Shown: positions 55,845 to 64,000 of the stretch, in pieces
Numbering within the stretch: the first letter of the stretch is position 1
Layout: each line of letters begins with the position of its first letter
Assembly (NCBI GenBank): GCA_036555725.1
Contig: DATBKU010000068.1
Coordinates: forward strand, 49,511 to 113,510
DNA: 64,000 nt
Source: CALAED01 sp036555725
GTDB lineage: Bacteria; Actinomycetota; Actinomycetes; Streptosporangiales; Streptosporangiaceae
Direction of reading: 5' to 3'
The notes under the pieces: model-generated
What the model was told of the DNA's origin: nothing
The model's input: only the letters and a program-made list of their open reading frames with translations
Database searches by the model: none
Position numbers and translations under genes: made by a program

Positions 55845-58124
55845 ATGGCAACGGTCATCGACGGCACGCCCGGCCAGGTCGAGCTGGCGATCGGCGGTAT
55901 GACCTGCGCGTCCTGCGCGGCCCGGGTCGAAAAACGGCTCAACAAGATCGAGGGCGTCTCCGCCACCGTCAACTTCGCCACCGAGAAGGCCAAGGTCACC
56001 TACCCGGCCGAGATCAGCCAGGACGACCTGATCGCGACGGTCGAGAAGGCCGGCTACACGGCCACGCCGCCCGCGCCCCCACAGCCCACGGCCTCCGCTG
56101 ACGCCATGGACGACCACGATGAGGCGGCCGCCGAACTGCGCTCGCTCCGGCACCGGCTGCTCGCCTCGATCGTGCTGGCCGTGCCGGTCGTACTGATGGC
56201 GATGATCCCGGCCTTGCAGTTCGACAACTGGCAGTGGCTGTCGCTCACGCTGGCCGCGCCGGTCGTGGTGTACGGCGGCCTGCCCTTCCACCAGGCGGCC
56301 TGGACCAACCTGCGGCACGGAGCGGCCACGATGGACACGCTGGTGTCGGTGGGCACGCTCGCCGCCTTCGGCTGGTCGCTGTGGGCGCTGTTCTTCGGCG
56401 CGGCGGGCAAGCCGGGCATGCGGCACGGCTTCGAGTTCGTCATGACCCGTGGCGACGGTTCGGCGAACATCTATCTCGAGGCGGCCGCCGGTGTGACCGC
56501 GTTCATCCTCGCCGGGCGCTACTTCGAAGCCCGTGCCAAGCGCCGGGCGGGCGCCGCCCTGCGCACGCTGCTGGAACTTGGCGCCAAGGACGTCGCCGTC
56601 GTACGGGCCGGGCGCGAGGAGCGCATCCCGATCGACCGCCTCGCCGTCGGCGACCTGTTCGTCGTCCGTCCGGGCGAGAAGATCGCCACCGACGGCGTCG
56701 TCGAGGAGGGCTCGTCCGCGGTCGATGCCTCGCTGCTGACCGGCGAGTCGGTGCCGGTCGAGGTGGAGCCGGGCGACGCCGTGGCGGGCGCCACCGTGAA
56801 CGCCGGCGGCCGGCTGCTGGTGCGAGCCGGCCGTGTCGGTGCCGACACTCAGCTGGCACAGATGGCCCGCCTGGTGGAGGACGCCCAGAACGGCAAGGCC
56901 CAGGTGCAGCGGCTCGCCGACTCGATCTCCGCGGTCTTCGTGCCGATCGTGATCGCGCTGTCGGTCGCGACGCTGGGATTCTGGCTCGGCACCGGCGACG
57001 GAGCGGCCGGCGCGTTCACCGCGGCGGTGGCCGTGCTGATCATCGCCTGCCCGTGCGCCCTGGGCCTGGCCACCCCGACCGCGCTGATGGTCGGCACCGG
57101 GCGCGGCGCTCAGCTCGGCATCCTGATCAAGGGCCCGGAGGTGCTCGAGTCCACCCGGACGATCGACACGATCGTGCTGGACAAGACGGGCACCGTGACC
57201 ACCGGCACGATGGCCCTGGTCGATGTGATCGCGGCCGCCGACGTCGACCCTGACGAAGCGCTGCGGCTGGCCGGGGCGCTGGAGAACGCCTCCGAGCATC
57301 CGATCGCCCAGGCCATCGCCAAGGGCGCGGCGGAGCGTTCGGGCCCGCTCGCCGCCGTCGAGGACTTCGCCAACGTCGACGGCCTCGGCGTCCAGGGCAT
57401 CGTCGACCGGCACGCCGTGCTCGTCGGGCGCCCCCGGCTGCTGGCCGAGTGGTCGCAGCATCTCCCGCCGGAGCTGACGCAGGCGATGACGGCGGCCCAG
57501 GCGAAAGGCCACACGGCGGTCGCGGTCGGCTGGGACGGCGCCGCGCGCGCCGTGGTGACGGTCGCCGACCAGGTCAAGCCGACCTCGGCCGAGGCGATCG
57601 CCCGGTTCAAGGCGCTCGGACTGCGCCCCGTCCTGCTGACCGGCGACAACGAGGCCGTCGCCCGCACGGTCGCCGAGGCCGTCGGCATCGACCCCGGACC
57701 CGACACCGTCATCGCCGACGTGTTGCCCGCCGACAAGGTCGACGTGGTCAAGCGGCTCCAGGACCAGGGTCGTACGGTCGCCATGGTCGGCGACGGCGTC
57801 AATGACGCGGCGGCGCTCGCCCAGGCAGACCTAGGGCTGGCCATGGGCACCGGCACCGACGTGGCGATCGAGGCGTCCGATCTCACCCTGGTCCGCGGCG
57901 ACCTGCGGGTGGCGGCCGATGCCATCAGGCTGTCGCGCCGTACGCTGCGCACGATCAAGGGCAACCTGTTCTGGGCCTTCGCCTACAACGTGGCCGCGCT
58001 GCCGCTGGCCGCGGCCGGGCTGCTCAGCCCAATGATCGCCGGGGCGGCCATGGCATTCTCCTCGGTCTTCGTGGTCGGCAACAGCCTGCGGCTGCGCCGG
58101 TTCCGGTCGCTCGGCGGAGAATAA
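55845..58124 (+). CDS. copA: Copper-exporting P1B-type ATPase CopA
   Basis: A 759-residue P-type ATPase. An N-terminal HMA domain carries GMTCASC (residues 18-24). Eight membrane helices include the copper-site CPC in IIACPCALGLATP (about 401-413). LLTGES is the phosphatase motif, DKTGT (about 446) the phosphorylated Asp, ENASEHPIAQAI the HP nucleotide site and MVGDGVNDAAALAQAD the hinge. It pumps Cu(I) out of the cytoplasm. Its stop overlaps the first of two TetR-type operators that serve the next operon. Confidence 0.93.
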   Translation: MATVIDGTPGQVELAIGGMTCASCAARVEKRLNKIEGVSATVNFATEKAKVTYPAEISQDDLIATVEKAGYTATPPAPPQPTASADAMDDHDEAAAELRSLRHRLLASIVLAVPVVLMAMIPALQFDNWQWLSLTLAAPVVVYGGLPFHQAAWTNLRHGAATMDTLVSVGTLAAFGWSLWALFFGAAGKPGMRHGFEFVMTRGDGSANIYLEAAAGVTAFILAGRYFEARAKRRAGAALRTLLELGAKDVAVVRAGREERIPIDRLAVGDLFVVRPGEKIATDGVVEEGSSAVDASLLTGESVPVEVEPGDAVAGATVNAGGRLLVRAGRVGADTQLAQMARLVEDAQNGKAQVQRLADSISAVFVPIVIALSVATLGFWLGTGDGAAGAFTAAVAVLIIACPCALGLATPTALMVGTGRGAQLGILIKGPEVLESTRTIDTIVLDKTGTVTTGTMALVDVIAAADVDPDEALRLAGALENASEHPIAQAIAKGAAERSGPLAAVEDFANVDGLGVQGIVDRHAVLVGRPRLLAEWSQHLPPELTQAMTAAQAKGHTAVAVGWDGAARAVVTVADQVKPTSAEAIARFKALGLRPVLLTGDNEAVARTVAEAVGIDPGPDTVIADVLPADKVDVVKRLQDQGRTVAMVGDGVNDAAALAQADLGLAMGTGTDVAIEASDLTLVRGDLRVAADAIRLSRRTLRTIKGNLFWAFAYNVAALPLAAAGLLSPMIAGAAMAFSSVFVVGNSLRLRRFRSLGGE

Positions 58125-58146
58125 CTCATACATCAGTGTTCGGGTT
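58123..58146. promoter_or_regulatory. TetR-type operator copy 1
   Basis: A 24-bp imperfect palindrome from AACTCATACAT to TGTTCGGGTT, nearly the same as the site at 58168. It overlaps the last base pairs of copA. The two copies begin 45 bp apart, about four helical turns, which suits cooperative binding. Confidence 0.55.
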
Positions 58147-58167
58147 GATGCGTTTTCTAAATAGACT

Positions 58168-58191
58168 AACTCGTACATAGCTGTTCGAGTT
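58168..58191. promoter_or_regulatory. TetR-type operator copy 2
   Basis: A 24-bp palindrome from AACTCGTACAT to TGTTCGAGTT. Its outer arms extend to ACTAACTCG (58165-58173) and CGAGTTAGT (58186-58194), which match perfectly. It ends 14 bp before the MFS start codon at 58206, so a bound repressor would block the promoter. The TetR gene that ends this operon is the probable binder. Confidence 0.65.
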
Positions 58192-58205
58192 AGTGAGGAA
58201 ATCTC

Positions 58206-59633
58206 ATGACGCAAACGCATCCCGACGCGCGGACCGATGCCCGGCCGGCGCCGGACGCGGGGCGCTGGCGGGCGCTGGTGCTGCTCTGCCTGGCCCAGTT
58301 CATGCTCATCGTCGACGTGACCGTGGTGAACGTGGCACTGCCGTCGATCGGCCGCGACCTGTCGCTGGGCAGGACCGACCTGACGTGGGTCGTCGCCGCC
58401 TATTCACTCTGCTTCGGCGGCCTGCTGCTGCTCGGCGGCCGGCTCGCGGACACGCTCGGGCGACGGCGCGCCTTCCTGACCGGGCTGGCGGTGTTCACGA
58501 CGGCGTCTCTGGCGTCCGGGCTGGCGTGGAGCGGCGGCTCGCTCGTCGCCGGGCGCGTCGCCCAGGGCGTCGGCGCCGCGCTGCTCTCCCCCGCCGCCTT
58601 GTCGATCATCACCACCACCTTCCGCGGCGCGGAACGGCGCCGCGCGCTCGGGCTCTGGGCGGCCATCGGCGGCGGAGGCGGGGCCGTCGGCGTGCTTTTC
58701 GGCGGGCTGCTGACCAGTGGGCCCGGCTGGGAGTGGGTGTTCTTCATCAACGTCCCGATCGGCGTCACGGTGCTGGCGCTGCTGCCCCGGTTCGTGCCGG
58801 CGGCGCCGGGCGCACGGCGGCCGCTCGACGTTCCAGGCGCGCTCGCCGCGACCGCGACCGCGGCGTCGCTCATTTTCGGTCTGGTCAAGGCCGGCGAGTA
58901 CGGCTGGCGCGACGCCGTCACCGTTGTTCCGTTGGCCGTTGCCCTCGTCGGCGCGCTCGCGTTCGTCATGATCGAACGGACGGCGCGCACGCCGCTCGTC
59001 CCGCTCGCGCTGCTGCGCCGCCGGACGATCGCCACCGGCAACCTGGTCATGCTGGCCGCATCGAGCCTGCTGCTGGCCACGTTCTTCCTGACCTCGCAGT
59101 ACCTGCAGAACCTGCTCTCGCTGTCGGCCGTGGAGACCGGCCTGGTGTTCCTGCCGGTCGCACTGGCCACCGCCGTCGGTGCGCACCTGAGCTCCACGCT
59201 CATCGGCAGGGCCGGCACGCGCCCGGTCGCGGTCACCGGTTTCGCGCTCGCCGCGATCGGTCTGCTGCTGCTCGCCCGCGTGCCGGCCGATGGGCACGTC
59301 CTCGTCGACGTGCTGCCCGGCTTCGTGGTGCTCGCCCTGGGTCTAGGCGCAGGATTCGTCTGCGCGACGACCACGGCTATGCGCCGCGTCGCGCACCGGG
59401 AGGCGGGCCTGGCGTCCGGGATCGTCAACACGGGTCACGAGATCGGCGGCGCGCTGGGCGTCGCGCTGGCCGCGGCGCTCGCCGGGACCAGCGTCGGCGG
59501 GCACACCGTCGAGGGCTTCCAAACCGCCTTCGGGGTCTTCGCGGCGGCCGCCGGGGTCATCGCCCTGCTCGCGCTGTTCCTCATCCCCGCCGGGCGCCCC
59601 GACACCGGCGGCCGGCCACTGCTCGCGCACTAG
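58206..59633 (+). CDS. MFS drug exporter, DHA2 family
   Basis: A 475-residue transporter with about fourteen helices. VVNVALPSIGRDL, motif A GGRLADTLGRRRAFLTG and the motif C-like GGGGAVGVLFGGLL are present. GAGGAAATC lies before ATG 58206. It should export small hydrophobic drugs by proton antiport. It is in line with a TetR regulator 11 bp downstream and has duplicate operators upstream, a classic self-regulated pump. Confidence 0.89.
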   Translation: MTQTHPDARTDARPAPDAGRWRALVLLCLAQFMLIVDVTVVNVALPSIGRDLSLGRTDLTWVVAAYSLCFGGLLLLGGRLADTLGRRRAFLTGLAVFTTASLASGLAWSGGSLVAGRVAQGVGAALLSPAALSIITTTFRGAERRRALGLWAAIGGGGGAVGVLFGGLLTSGPGWEWVFFINVPIGVTVLALLPRFVPAAPGARRPLDVPGALAATATAASLIFGLVKAGEYGWRDAVTVVPLAVALVGALAFVMIERTARTPLVPLALLRRRTIATGNLVMLAASSLLLATFFLTSQYLQNLLSLSAVETGLVFLPVALATAVGAHLSSTLIGRAGTRPVAVTGFALAAIGLLLLARVPADGHVLVDVLPGFVVLALGLGAGFVCATTTAMRRVAHREAGLASGIVNTGHEIGGALGVALAAALAGTSVGGHTVEGFQTAFGVFAAAAGVIALLALFLIPAGRPDTGGRPLLAH

Positions 59634-59644
59634 GCTCCCGATTC

Positions 59645-60271
59645 ATGGAAGCACGCAGCCGAGGGGCGGCGCCTGAGACCGCCGCCCCACCCGGCTCGGC
59701 ACCGGCCCGCCGCCGGGCCGACGCCGAGCGCAACATCGAGGCGATCCTCGAGGCGGCGTTGGTCTGCTTCGGCCGCGGCCCCTCGGCGAGCATGACCGAG
59801 ATCGCACGCACCGCCGGGGTCGGCCGGGTGACCCTGTACGGGCACTTCCCCTCGCGTGAGGCGTTGCTGGACGCGGTCGTCGAGCGCAGCCTCGCCAGCG
59901 CGAACGCCGCCCTCGACGACCTCGACGTCGACAGCGGCCCGCCCGACGAGGCGCTCCGGCGGCTGATCGCCTCGTCCTGGCGCATCGTCGATCGCCACCG
60001 CAGCCTGCTGGCCGCCGCCCTCGAGCACCTCGGCTCGGACCGCGTACGCGAGCAGCACGCGTCGGTGATGTCCCGCGTCGAGCGTCTCATCGCCCGCGGC
60101 CAGGCGGCGGGCGTCTTCGCCACGGACGTGCCGCTCGACTGGCTGGTGACCACCTTCTACACGCTCACGCACGCCGCGGCGCAGGCGGCCGACGACGGCC
60201 GGCTGACCCCGGAGACCGCACCCGCCGTGCTGACGCAGACCCTGCTGCGCGCGCTGACGAGCCGCGACTGA
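59645..60271 (+). CDS. TetR-family transcriptional regulator
   Basis: A 208-residue TetR protein. The HTH region reads RNIEAILEAALVCFGRGPSASMTEIARTAGVGRVTLYGHFPSREALLDAVVERSL (about residues 29-83). The C-terminal half is helical and ligand-binding. It is the second gene of the MFS operon and the likely repressor at the duplicated operators 58123 and 58168. Its ligand is probably a substrate of the pump. Confidence 0.9.
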   Translation: MEARSRGAAPETAAPPGSAPARRRADAERNIEAILEAALVCFGRGPSASMTEIARTAGVGRVTLYGHFPSREALLDAVVERSLASANAALDDLDVDSGPPDEALRRLIASSWRIVDRHRSLLAAALEHLGSDRVREQHASVMSRVERLIARGQAAGVFATDVPLDWLVTTFYTLTHAAAQAADDGRLTPETAPAVLTQTLLRALTSRD

Positions 60272-60280
60272 GCGGGGGGA

Positions 60281-61999
60281 TCAGTCGGCGGGCGTGTTGA
60301 GCGGGACCTGCCAGACGATAACGGTGCCGCCGCCGGGAGACCTGATCTCGAACTGCCCGCCCAGCGCCCGCGCGCGGTCGTTCATGTTGCGCAGCCCGCT
60401 GCGCTGCGCCCGGCTGTGGATGCCGATGCCGTCGTCCTCCACCTTGAGTACGAGGTCGTCGCCCACTTCGACCGAGACGTGCACCTGATGCGCCTGCGCG
60501 TGCCGCGCGACGTTGGACAGCGCTTCCTGCAGTACGGCCAGCGCGTTCTTGGCAATGTCCTCGCGTACGGCGATGTCGAGCAGCCCGTCCAGCCGCACCG
60601 ACGGCGCGAAGCCGAGGTTCTCCACCGCGGTGTCGATGACCGCGTGGATGCGGCTGCGCAGGCCGCCCTCCCCCGTCGGCGCCTGCAGCGCGAAGATGGT
60701 CGAGCGGATCTCGCGGATCGTGTCGTCGAGCTCGTCGACCGCGTGCTGGACCCGTACGGCCACGTCCGGTTTCGTGGTGAGCTTGAGCGCGCTCATCAGG
60801 CTGATGGCCACGGCGAACAGCCGCTGAATCACCGTGTCGTGCAGGTCCTTGGCGATCCGGTCGCGATCTTCGAACACGACGAGCCGCTCGGTCTCGCGAC
60901 GCTGCTCAGCGAGCTCCAGCACGACCGCCGCCTGACCCGCGTACGCCTCGAGCACCATCTGGATCGGCTGGGTGAAGCGGCGCCCCCCGGGCGGGTTGGC
61001 GACGGTGAGCACTCCGCGAGCCGCGTCGCCCTCCCCGAGCGGGACGATCAGGGTGGCGCCCGCCGGCAGGGTGTCGGGCAGCCCGGCTCGCGTCGTCGAG
61101 TTGCGGATGTCGGGTACCAGCGCGGACGAGCCGCCGCGATACACCTGGCCGGCCAACGCGTCCTCGATCGGGATGCACAGCCCGCGCATGTCGTCGGCGT
61201 ACGGCCCGGCGGCCGCCGTCAGCACGAACTCCTGCGCGGTGTCGTCGACCAGCCACACCAGCGCGTGGTCGGCGTCGCAGATCTCGCGGGCCCGCTCCGC
61301 CACCAGCTCCAGCACGTCGGCGGGGGCGGCGCCGGACAGCAGCGCCGTGGAGATCTCCGCGGACGCCGCCAGCCAGCGCTCGCGCCGGACCCGTTCCTCG
61401 TTCAGCCGGGCGTTCTCGATCGCGACGCCCGCCGCAGTCGCGAGCGCGGTGACGACGACCTCGTCCTCCTCGTCGAACTCGGCGTCGCCGGCCTTCTCGG
61501 CGAGATAGATGCTGCCGAGGAGCTCGTCGCGGACCTGGATCGGCACCCCGAGGAACCGCCGAGTCGCCTGTCGGTTCCGGGGGAGGTCGTGCGCACCCGG
61601 CTCGACTGGGACGCCGGAGAGCGGGACCGGATCCGGCTCGTCGGGGGACCCGCCGAGGACGCCGCGGCCCACCGGCCACTCGTCGATCGCGGGGATCTCC
61701 TCCGGGGACAGCCCGACGGTGATGAGCTCCACGAGCCCCTCGCCCACGTCGTCTTGCACCCCGAGCGCGCAGAACTTGGCATCGGTCAGGGCGGCGGCGG
61801 CCTCCGTGATCCGCTCTAGCAGGGTCCTCAGCTCGAGGTTGCTGCCGATCGACACGACGACCTCGAGCAGCGCGTGTACGCGGCCCCGAGTGGCCCGGAC
61901 GGCCTCGAGCCGCGACCGCAGCTCGATAAGCGGGTCCTTGGGCTGTGACCGCTTGACCCGCTTGACGCGTTCGGCTGGTCGTCGGTTCTCCACCGGCAC
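60281..61999 (-). CDS. GAF-domain sensor histidine kinase, DevS/DosS-like
   Basis: A 572-residue cytoplasmic kinase. Two GAF domains (about residues 55-205 and 215-370) are followed by a HisKA_3 segment with RDRIAKDLHDTVIQRLFAV, His about 387. The HATPase part has LQEALSNVARHAQA, VEDDGIGI and GLRNMNDRARALGG. The start is GTG 61999. This is the NarL-partner class, like DevS/DosT. No response regulator gene adjoins, so the partner is elsewhere. Whether a GAF binds heme cannot be told from the sequence. Confidence 0.87.
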   Translation of the reverse strand: MPVENRRPAERVKRVKRSQPKDPLIELRSRLEAVRATRGRVHALLEVVVSIGSNLELRTLLERITEAAAALTDAKFCALGVQDDVGEGLVELITVGLSPEEIPAIDEWPVGRGVLGGSPDEPDPVPLSGVPVEPGAHDLPRNRQATRRFLGVPIQVRDELLGSIYLAEKAGDAEFDEEDEVVVTALATAAGVAIENARLNEERVRRERWLAASAEISTALLSGAAPADVLELVAERAREICDADHALVWLVDDTAQEFVLTAAAGPYADDMRGLCIPIEDALAGQVYRGGSSALVPDIRNSTTRAGLPDTLPAGATLIVPLGEGDAARGVLTVANPPGGRRFTQPIQMVLEAYAGQAAVVLELAEQRRETERLVVFEDRDRIAKDLHDTVIQRLFAVAISLMSALKLTTKPDVAVRVQHAVDELDDTIREIRSTIFALQAPTGEGGLRSRIHAVIDTAVENLGFAPSVRLDGLLDIAVREDIAKNALAVLQEALSNVARHAQAHQVHVSVEVGDDLVLKVEDDGIGIHSRAQRSGLRNMNDRARALGGQFEIRSPGGGTVIVWQVPLNTPAD

Positions 62000-62214
62000 G
62001 CGATCAGTATGCCTCGTTTAGCGTCGGTTGTCGGGACCAGAAAACCCTTTCCAAGCTAAGGAATTGGCCGTCGCGCGAAACCTCGGAACCGATAACGGCG
62101 CCATTGACAGGAGAACGCCGCGCGCTTACGTTCCGGATGCTGCGCATATCGCCCAAGCGTTCGCATTACGAACAACTCGGGGGATCTCCCCCTTTGGGCC
62201 CCGGGAGGTCAGAC

Positions 62215-63954
62215 ATGCGGTTCCGCACACGTGCTCATTGGGCCGACTTTCGCCGTCCGCACCGGACCCCGTCCGTACTGCTCGCCGTCCTGGCCCTGCT
62301 CCTGCTGGGTGGCAGCGGCGCGGCCGTGGCCCAGACGGCAAGTCCGGCGACCCCGACCCGCGCGGCGACCGAGCCGTCGGTCGTCACCCCGAAGGTGGAC
62401 TGCGCCGCGCTGGCGAGCCAGGACCTGTCCGGCGTGCCCGGCGCGCCGGCGGTGATCGGGACCGCGAGCGTCGTGACGGCACCGCAGGGCTGGGAGGCCT
62501 GCGACGTCAAGGGCACAGTGGCGCCGCAGATCCAGTTCGAGGTGCTGCTGCCGACGAAGACCTGGCGGCAGCGCTATCTGCAGACCGGCTGCGGCGGCTT
62601 CTGCGGCAGCCTGTCGATCAACGCGCAGGCGGCGACCGGCTGCGTCCCGCTCACCCGCGGCGACTTCGTCATGGCCTCGAACAATGAGGGACACGTAGGC
62701 GCGGGCGGATTCGACGGGGTCTTCGGCGCGGATCCGCAATTGCGCGTCGACTACGGCTACCGATCCGATCATGCCGTTTCGATGGTCGTAAAACAGCTCA
62801 TCAAGATCTATTACGGGCAGGGGCCACGCTATTCGTACTTCGACGGCTGCTCCCAGGGCGGCCATCAAGGTCTCACCGAGGCGCAGCGCTATCCGGGCGA
62901 CTTCGACGGAATCGTCGCCGGCGCCCCGGCGTCGATCTTCACGGCGCTCAACGTCTGGTACCAGGGCTGGAACGCGCTGGCCAACACCGACGCCAAGGGC
63001 GGGCCCATCCTGACGGCCGGCAAGCTGCCGGCCCTGCACGCCGCCGTCCTGGCCGAGTGCGACGGCAAGGACGGCCTGGTGGACGGGCAGATCGACGATC
63101 CGCGGGCCTGCACGTTCGATCCCGCGAGCCTGCGCTGCGCCGGGGCCGACTCCCCCTCGTGCCTGACCGCCGCACAGGTCGACGTCGTACGAAAGCTGTA
63201 TGCCGGGCCACGGGACGAGCGCGGCCGGCGGATGTACCCCGGCGGTCAGGCCATGGGGTCCGAGCTCGCCTGGATCGCGTGGGTCGTGCCGCCCGCGCCG
63301 GGCGCCACCACCATCACCCAGAACATCGCGATCAACACCATCAAGTACCTGGCCTTCCGATCGCCCCGGCCGACGATGACCCTGCGTGACCTCCGCTTCG
63401 ACGCAGCCACGTTCCGTACGACGGCCGAGCAGTCGGGGATCTACGACGCCACCGACCCCGACCTGTCGGCGTTCCGGGCCCGGGGCGGGAAGCTGATCCT
63501 GTGGCACGGCTGGGCCGACCAGGCGATCTCGCCGTACGGGACGGTGGCGTATTACCACGCCGTCACCGAGCGGATGGGCGGCCGCCAGGCCACGGAGAAG
63601 TTCGCACGGCTGTTCATGCTGCCCGGCGTCAACCACTGCGGCGGCGGTCAGGCGCCCAACACCTTCGATGCGCTGACGCCCGTACTCGACTGGGTGGAGC
63701 GGGGCGTCGCCCCGGACCGGCTGGTCGCCACGGAGACGCAGAACGGCTCAGTCGTCCGGACCCGTCCAATCTTCCCGTACCCGCTGGTCGCACGGTATGA
63801 CGGGACCGGCAGCACGGACGACGCGGTGAACTTCACCGCCACGCCACCACCGGTGAACTACAACGACGCGATCCCCTGGCTCGGCTCGTTCCGCTCCGGC
63901 TACGAGGAGACCTGCGCCTGGAAGGACGGCCACTGGGTCTGCCACCGGGCGTGA
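62215..63954 (+). CDS. Secreted tannase/feruloyl esterase family protein
   Basis: A 579-residue exported alpha/beta hydrolase. The signal peptide is basic, followed by SVLLAVLALLLLGGSGAAVAQ (about 20-40). The nucleophile is in FDGCSQGGHQG (Ser about 212), the Asp in WHGWADQAISP (about 433) and the His in PGVNHCGGG (about 473). Cys next to both Ser and His form the family's CS-D-HC disulfide. It should cleave feruloyl, galloyl or similar aromatic esters outside the cell. CGGGAGG precedes ATG 62215. Confidence 0.88.
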   Translation: MRFRTRAHWADFRRPHRTPSVLLAVLALLLLGGSGAAVAQTASPATPTRAATEPSVVTPKVDCAALASQDLSGVPGAPAVIGTASVVTAPQGWEACDVKGTVAPQIQFEVLLPTKTWRQRYLQTGCGGFCGSLSINAQAATGCVPLTRGDFVMASNNEGHVGAGGFDGVFGADPQLRVDYGYRSDHAVSMVVKQLIKIYYGQGPRYSYFDGCSQGGHQGLTEAQRYPGDFDGIVAGAPASIFTALNVWYQGWNALANTDAKGGPILTAGKLPALHAAVLAECDGKDGLVDGQIDDPRACTFDPASLRCAGADSPSCLTAAQVDVVRKLYAGPRDERGRRMYPGGQAMGSELAWIAWVVPPAPGATTITQNIAINTIKYLAFRSPRPTMTLRDLRFDAATFRTTAEQSGIYDATDPDLSAFRARGGKLILWHGWADQAISPYGTVAYYHAVTERMGGRQATEKFARLFMLPGVNHCGGGQAPNTFDALTPVLDWVERGVAPDRLVATETQNGSVVRTRPIFPYPLVARYDGTGSTDDAVNFTATPPPVNYNDAIPWLGSFRSGYEETCAWKDGHWVCHRA

Positions 63955-64000
63955 GACGAGCGTCCGCGTGACCAGGCACCTGGATCAGCCTGATCACGCG

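Noticed and set aside
1..64000. tRNA, rRNA, CRISPR array, transposase or phage genes
   Set aside because: None found on either strand; no direct-repeat arrays with spacers, no DDE or integrase motifs were seen in the translations.

Overview
The window is uniformly high-GC, densely packed DNA of an actinomycete chromosome. F420-type (luciferase-like) oxidoreductase, Scr1-type HTH/DUF397 pair, DUF3068, DUF2613, an AftD-type arabinosyltransferase and several KstR-like operators together point to Actinomycetia, most plausibly Streptosporangiales (Actinomadura/Nonomuraea-like) rather than Streptomyces. This taxonomic call is inference. No rRNA, tRNA, CRISPR array, intact insertion sequence or phage was seen.

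Layout. (1) 1-10 kb: a metallo-hydrolase cut by the left edge, a small membrane protein, then lipid/steroid-type catabolism genes: APH-like kinase, an unnamed conserved protein, amidase, two short-chain dehydrogenases around a perfect operator palindrome, an LLM oxidoreductase, and a Zn-ribbon/OB-fold protein paired with a thiolase. Two upstream regions carry TnnAACnnGTTnnA boxes, the KstR consensus. (2) 10-15 kb: cysteine-dioxygenase-like protein divergent from a LysR regulator, a MarR regulator, a lipoprotein/OmpA pair, a Uma2 endonuclease relic, and the KDG kinase/KDPG aldolase operon. (3) 15-25.5 kb: a second catabolic block, acyl-CoA synthetase - two atypical thiolases - double OB-fold protein - second acyl-CoA synthetase, divergent from an enoyl-CoA hydratase. 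Gene content resembles the Rv3515c-Rv3523 steroid region of Mycobacterium tuberculosis. A deaminase and a nitronate-monooxygenase-like protein follow. (4) 25.5-39.7 kb: a cell-envelope arabinan block whose parts match M. tuberculosis Rv0224c-Rv0228 plus Rv0236c/Rv0236A: methyltransferase, DUF3068, two tandem acyltransferases, AftD, GT4 glycosyltransferase, DUF2613 micro-protein, multi-pass membrane protein and a secreted beta-propeller. (5) 39.7-50 kb: FadE34-like fused acyl-CoA dehydrogenase, two envelope proteins, HTH regulator divergent from an MFS exporter, an EamA transporter, and a membrane-anchored multicopper oxidase with a DUF6220 protein. (6) 50-54 kb: a BTAD-domain relic in an 0.8 kb gap, an Scr1-type HTH/DUF397 pair, and an HTH-TPR regulator ended by a 20-bp perfect hairpin. 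(7) 53.7-64 kb: a copper module (His-rich membrane protein, CsoR-like boxes, truncated copZ, secreted His/Met-rich protein, CopA ATPase), an MFS/TetR pair with duplicated operators, a DevS-like histidine kinase without a partner, and a secreted tannase/feruloyl-esterase family protein.

How it fits together: the two catabolic blocks, the fused acyl-CoA dehydrogenase and the nitronate-monooxygenase-like gene look like members of one KstR-type regulon for acyl-CoA/steroid side-chain breakdown. The central block builds and possibly trims an arabinan-containing envelope polymer. The right end handles copper and drug efflux. All functional statements rest on reading protein motifs by eye; no database search was run.
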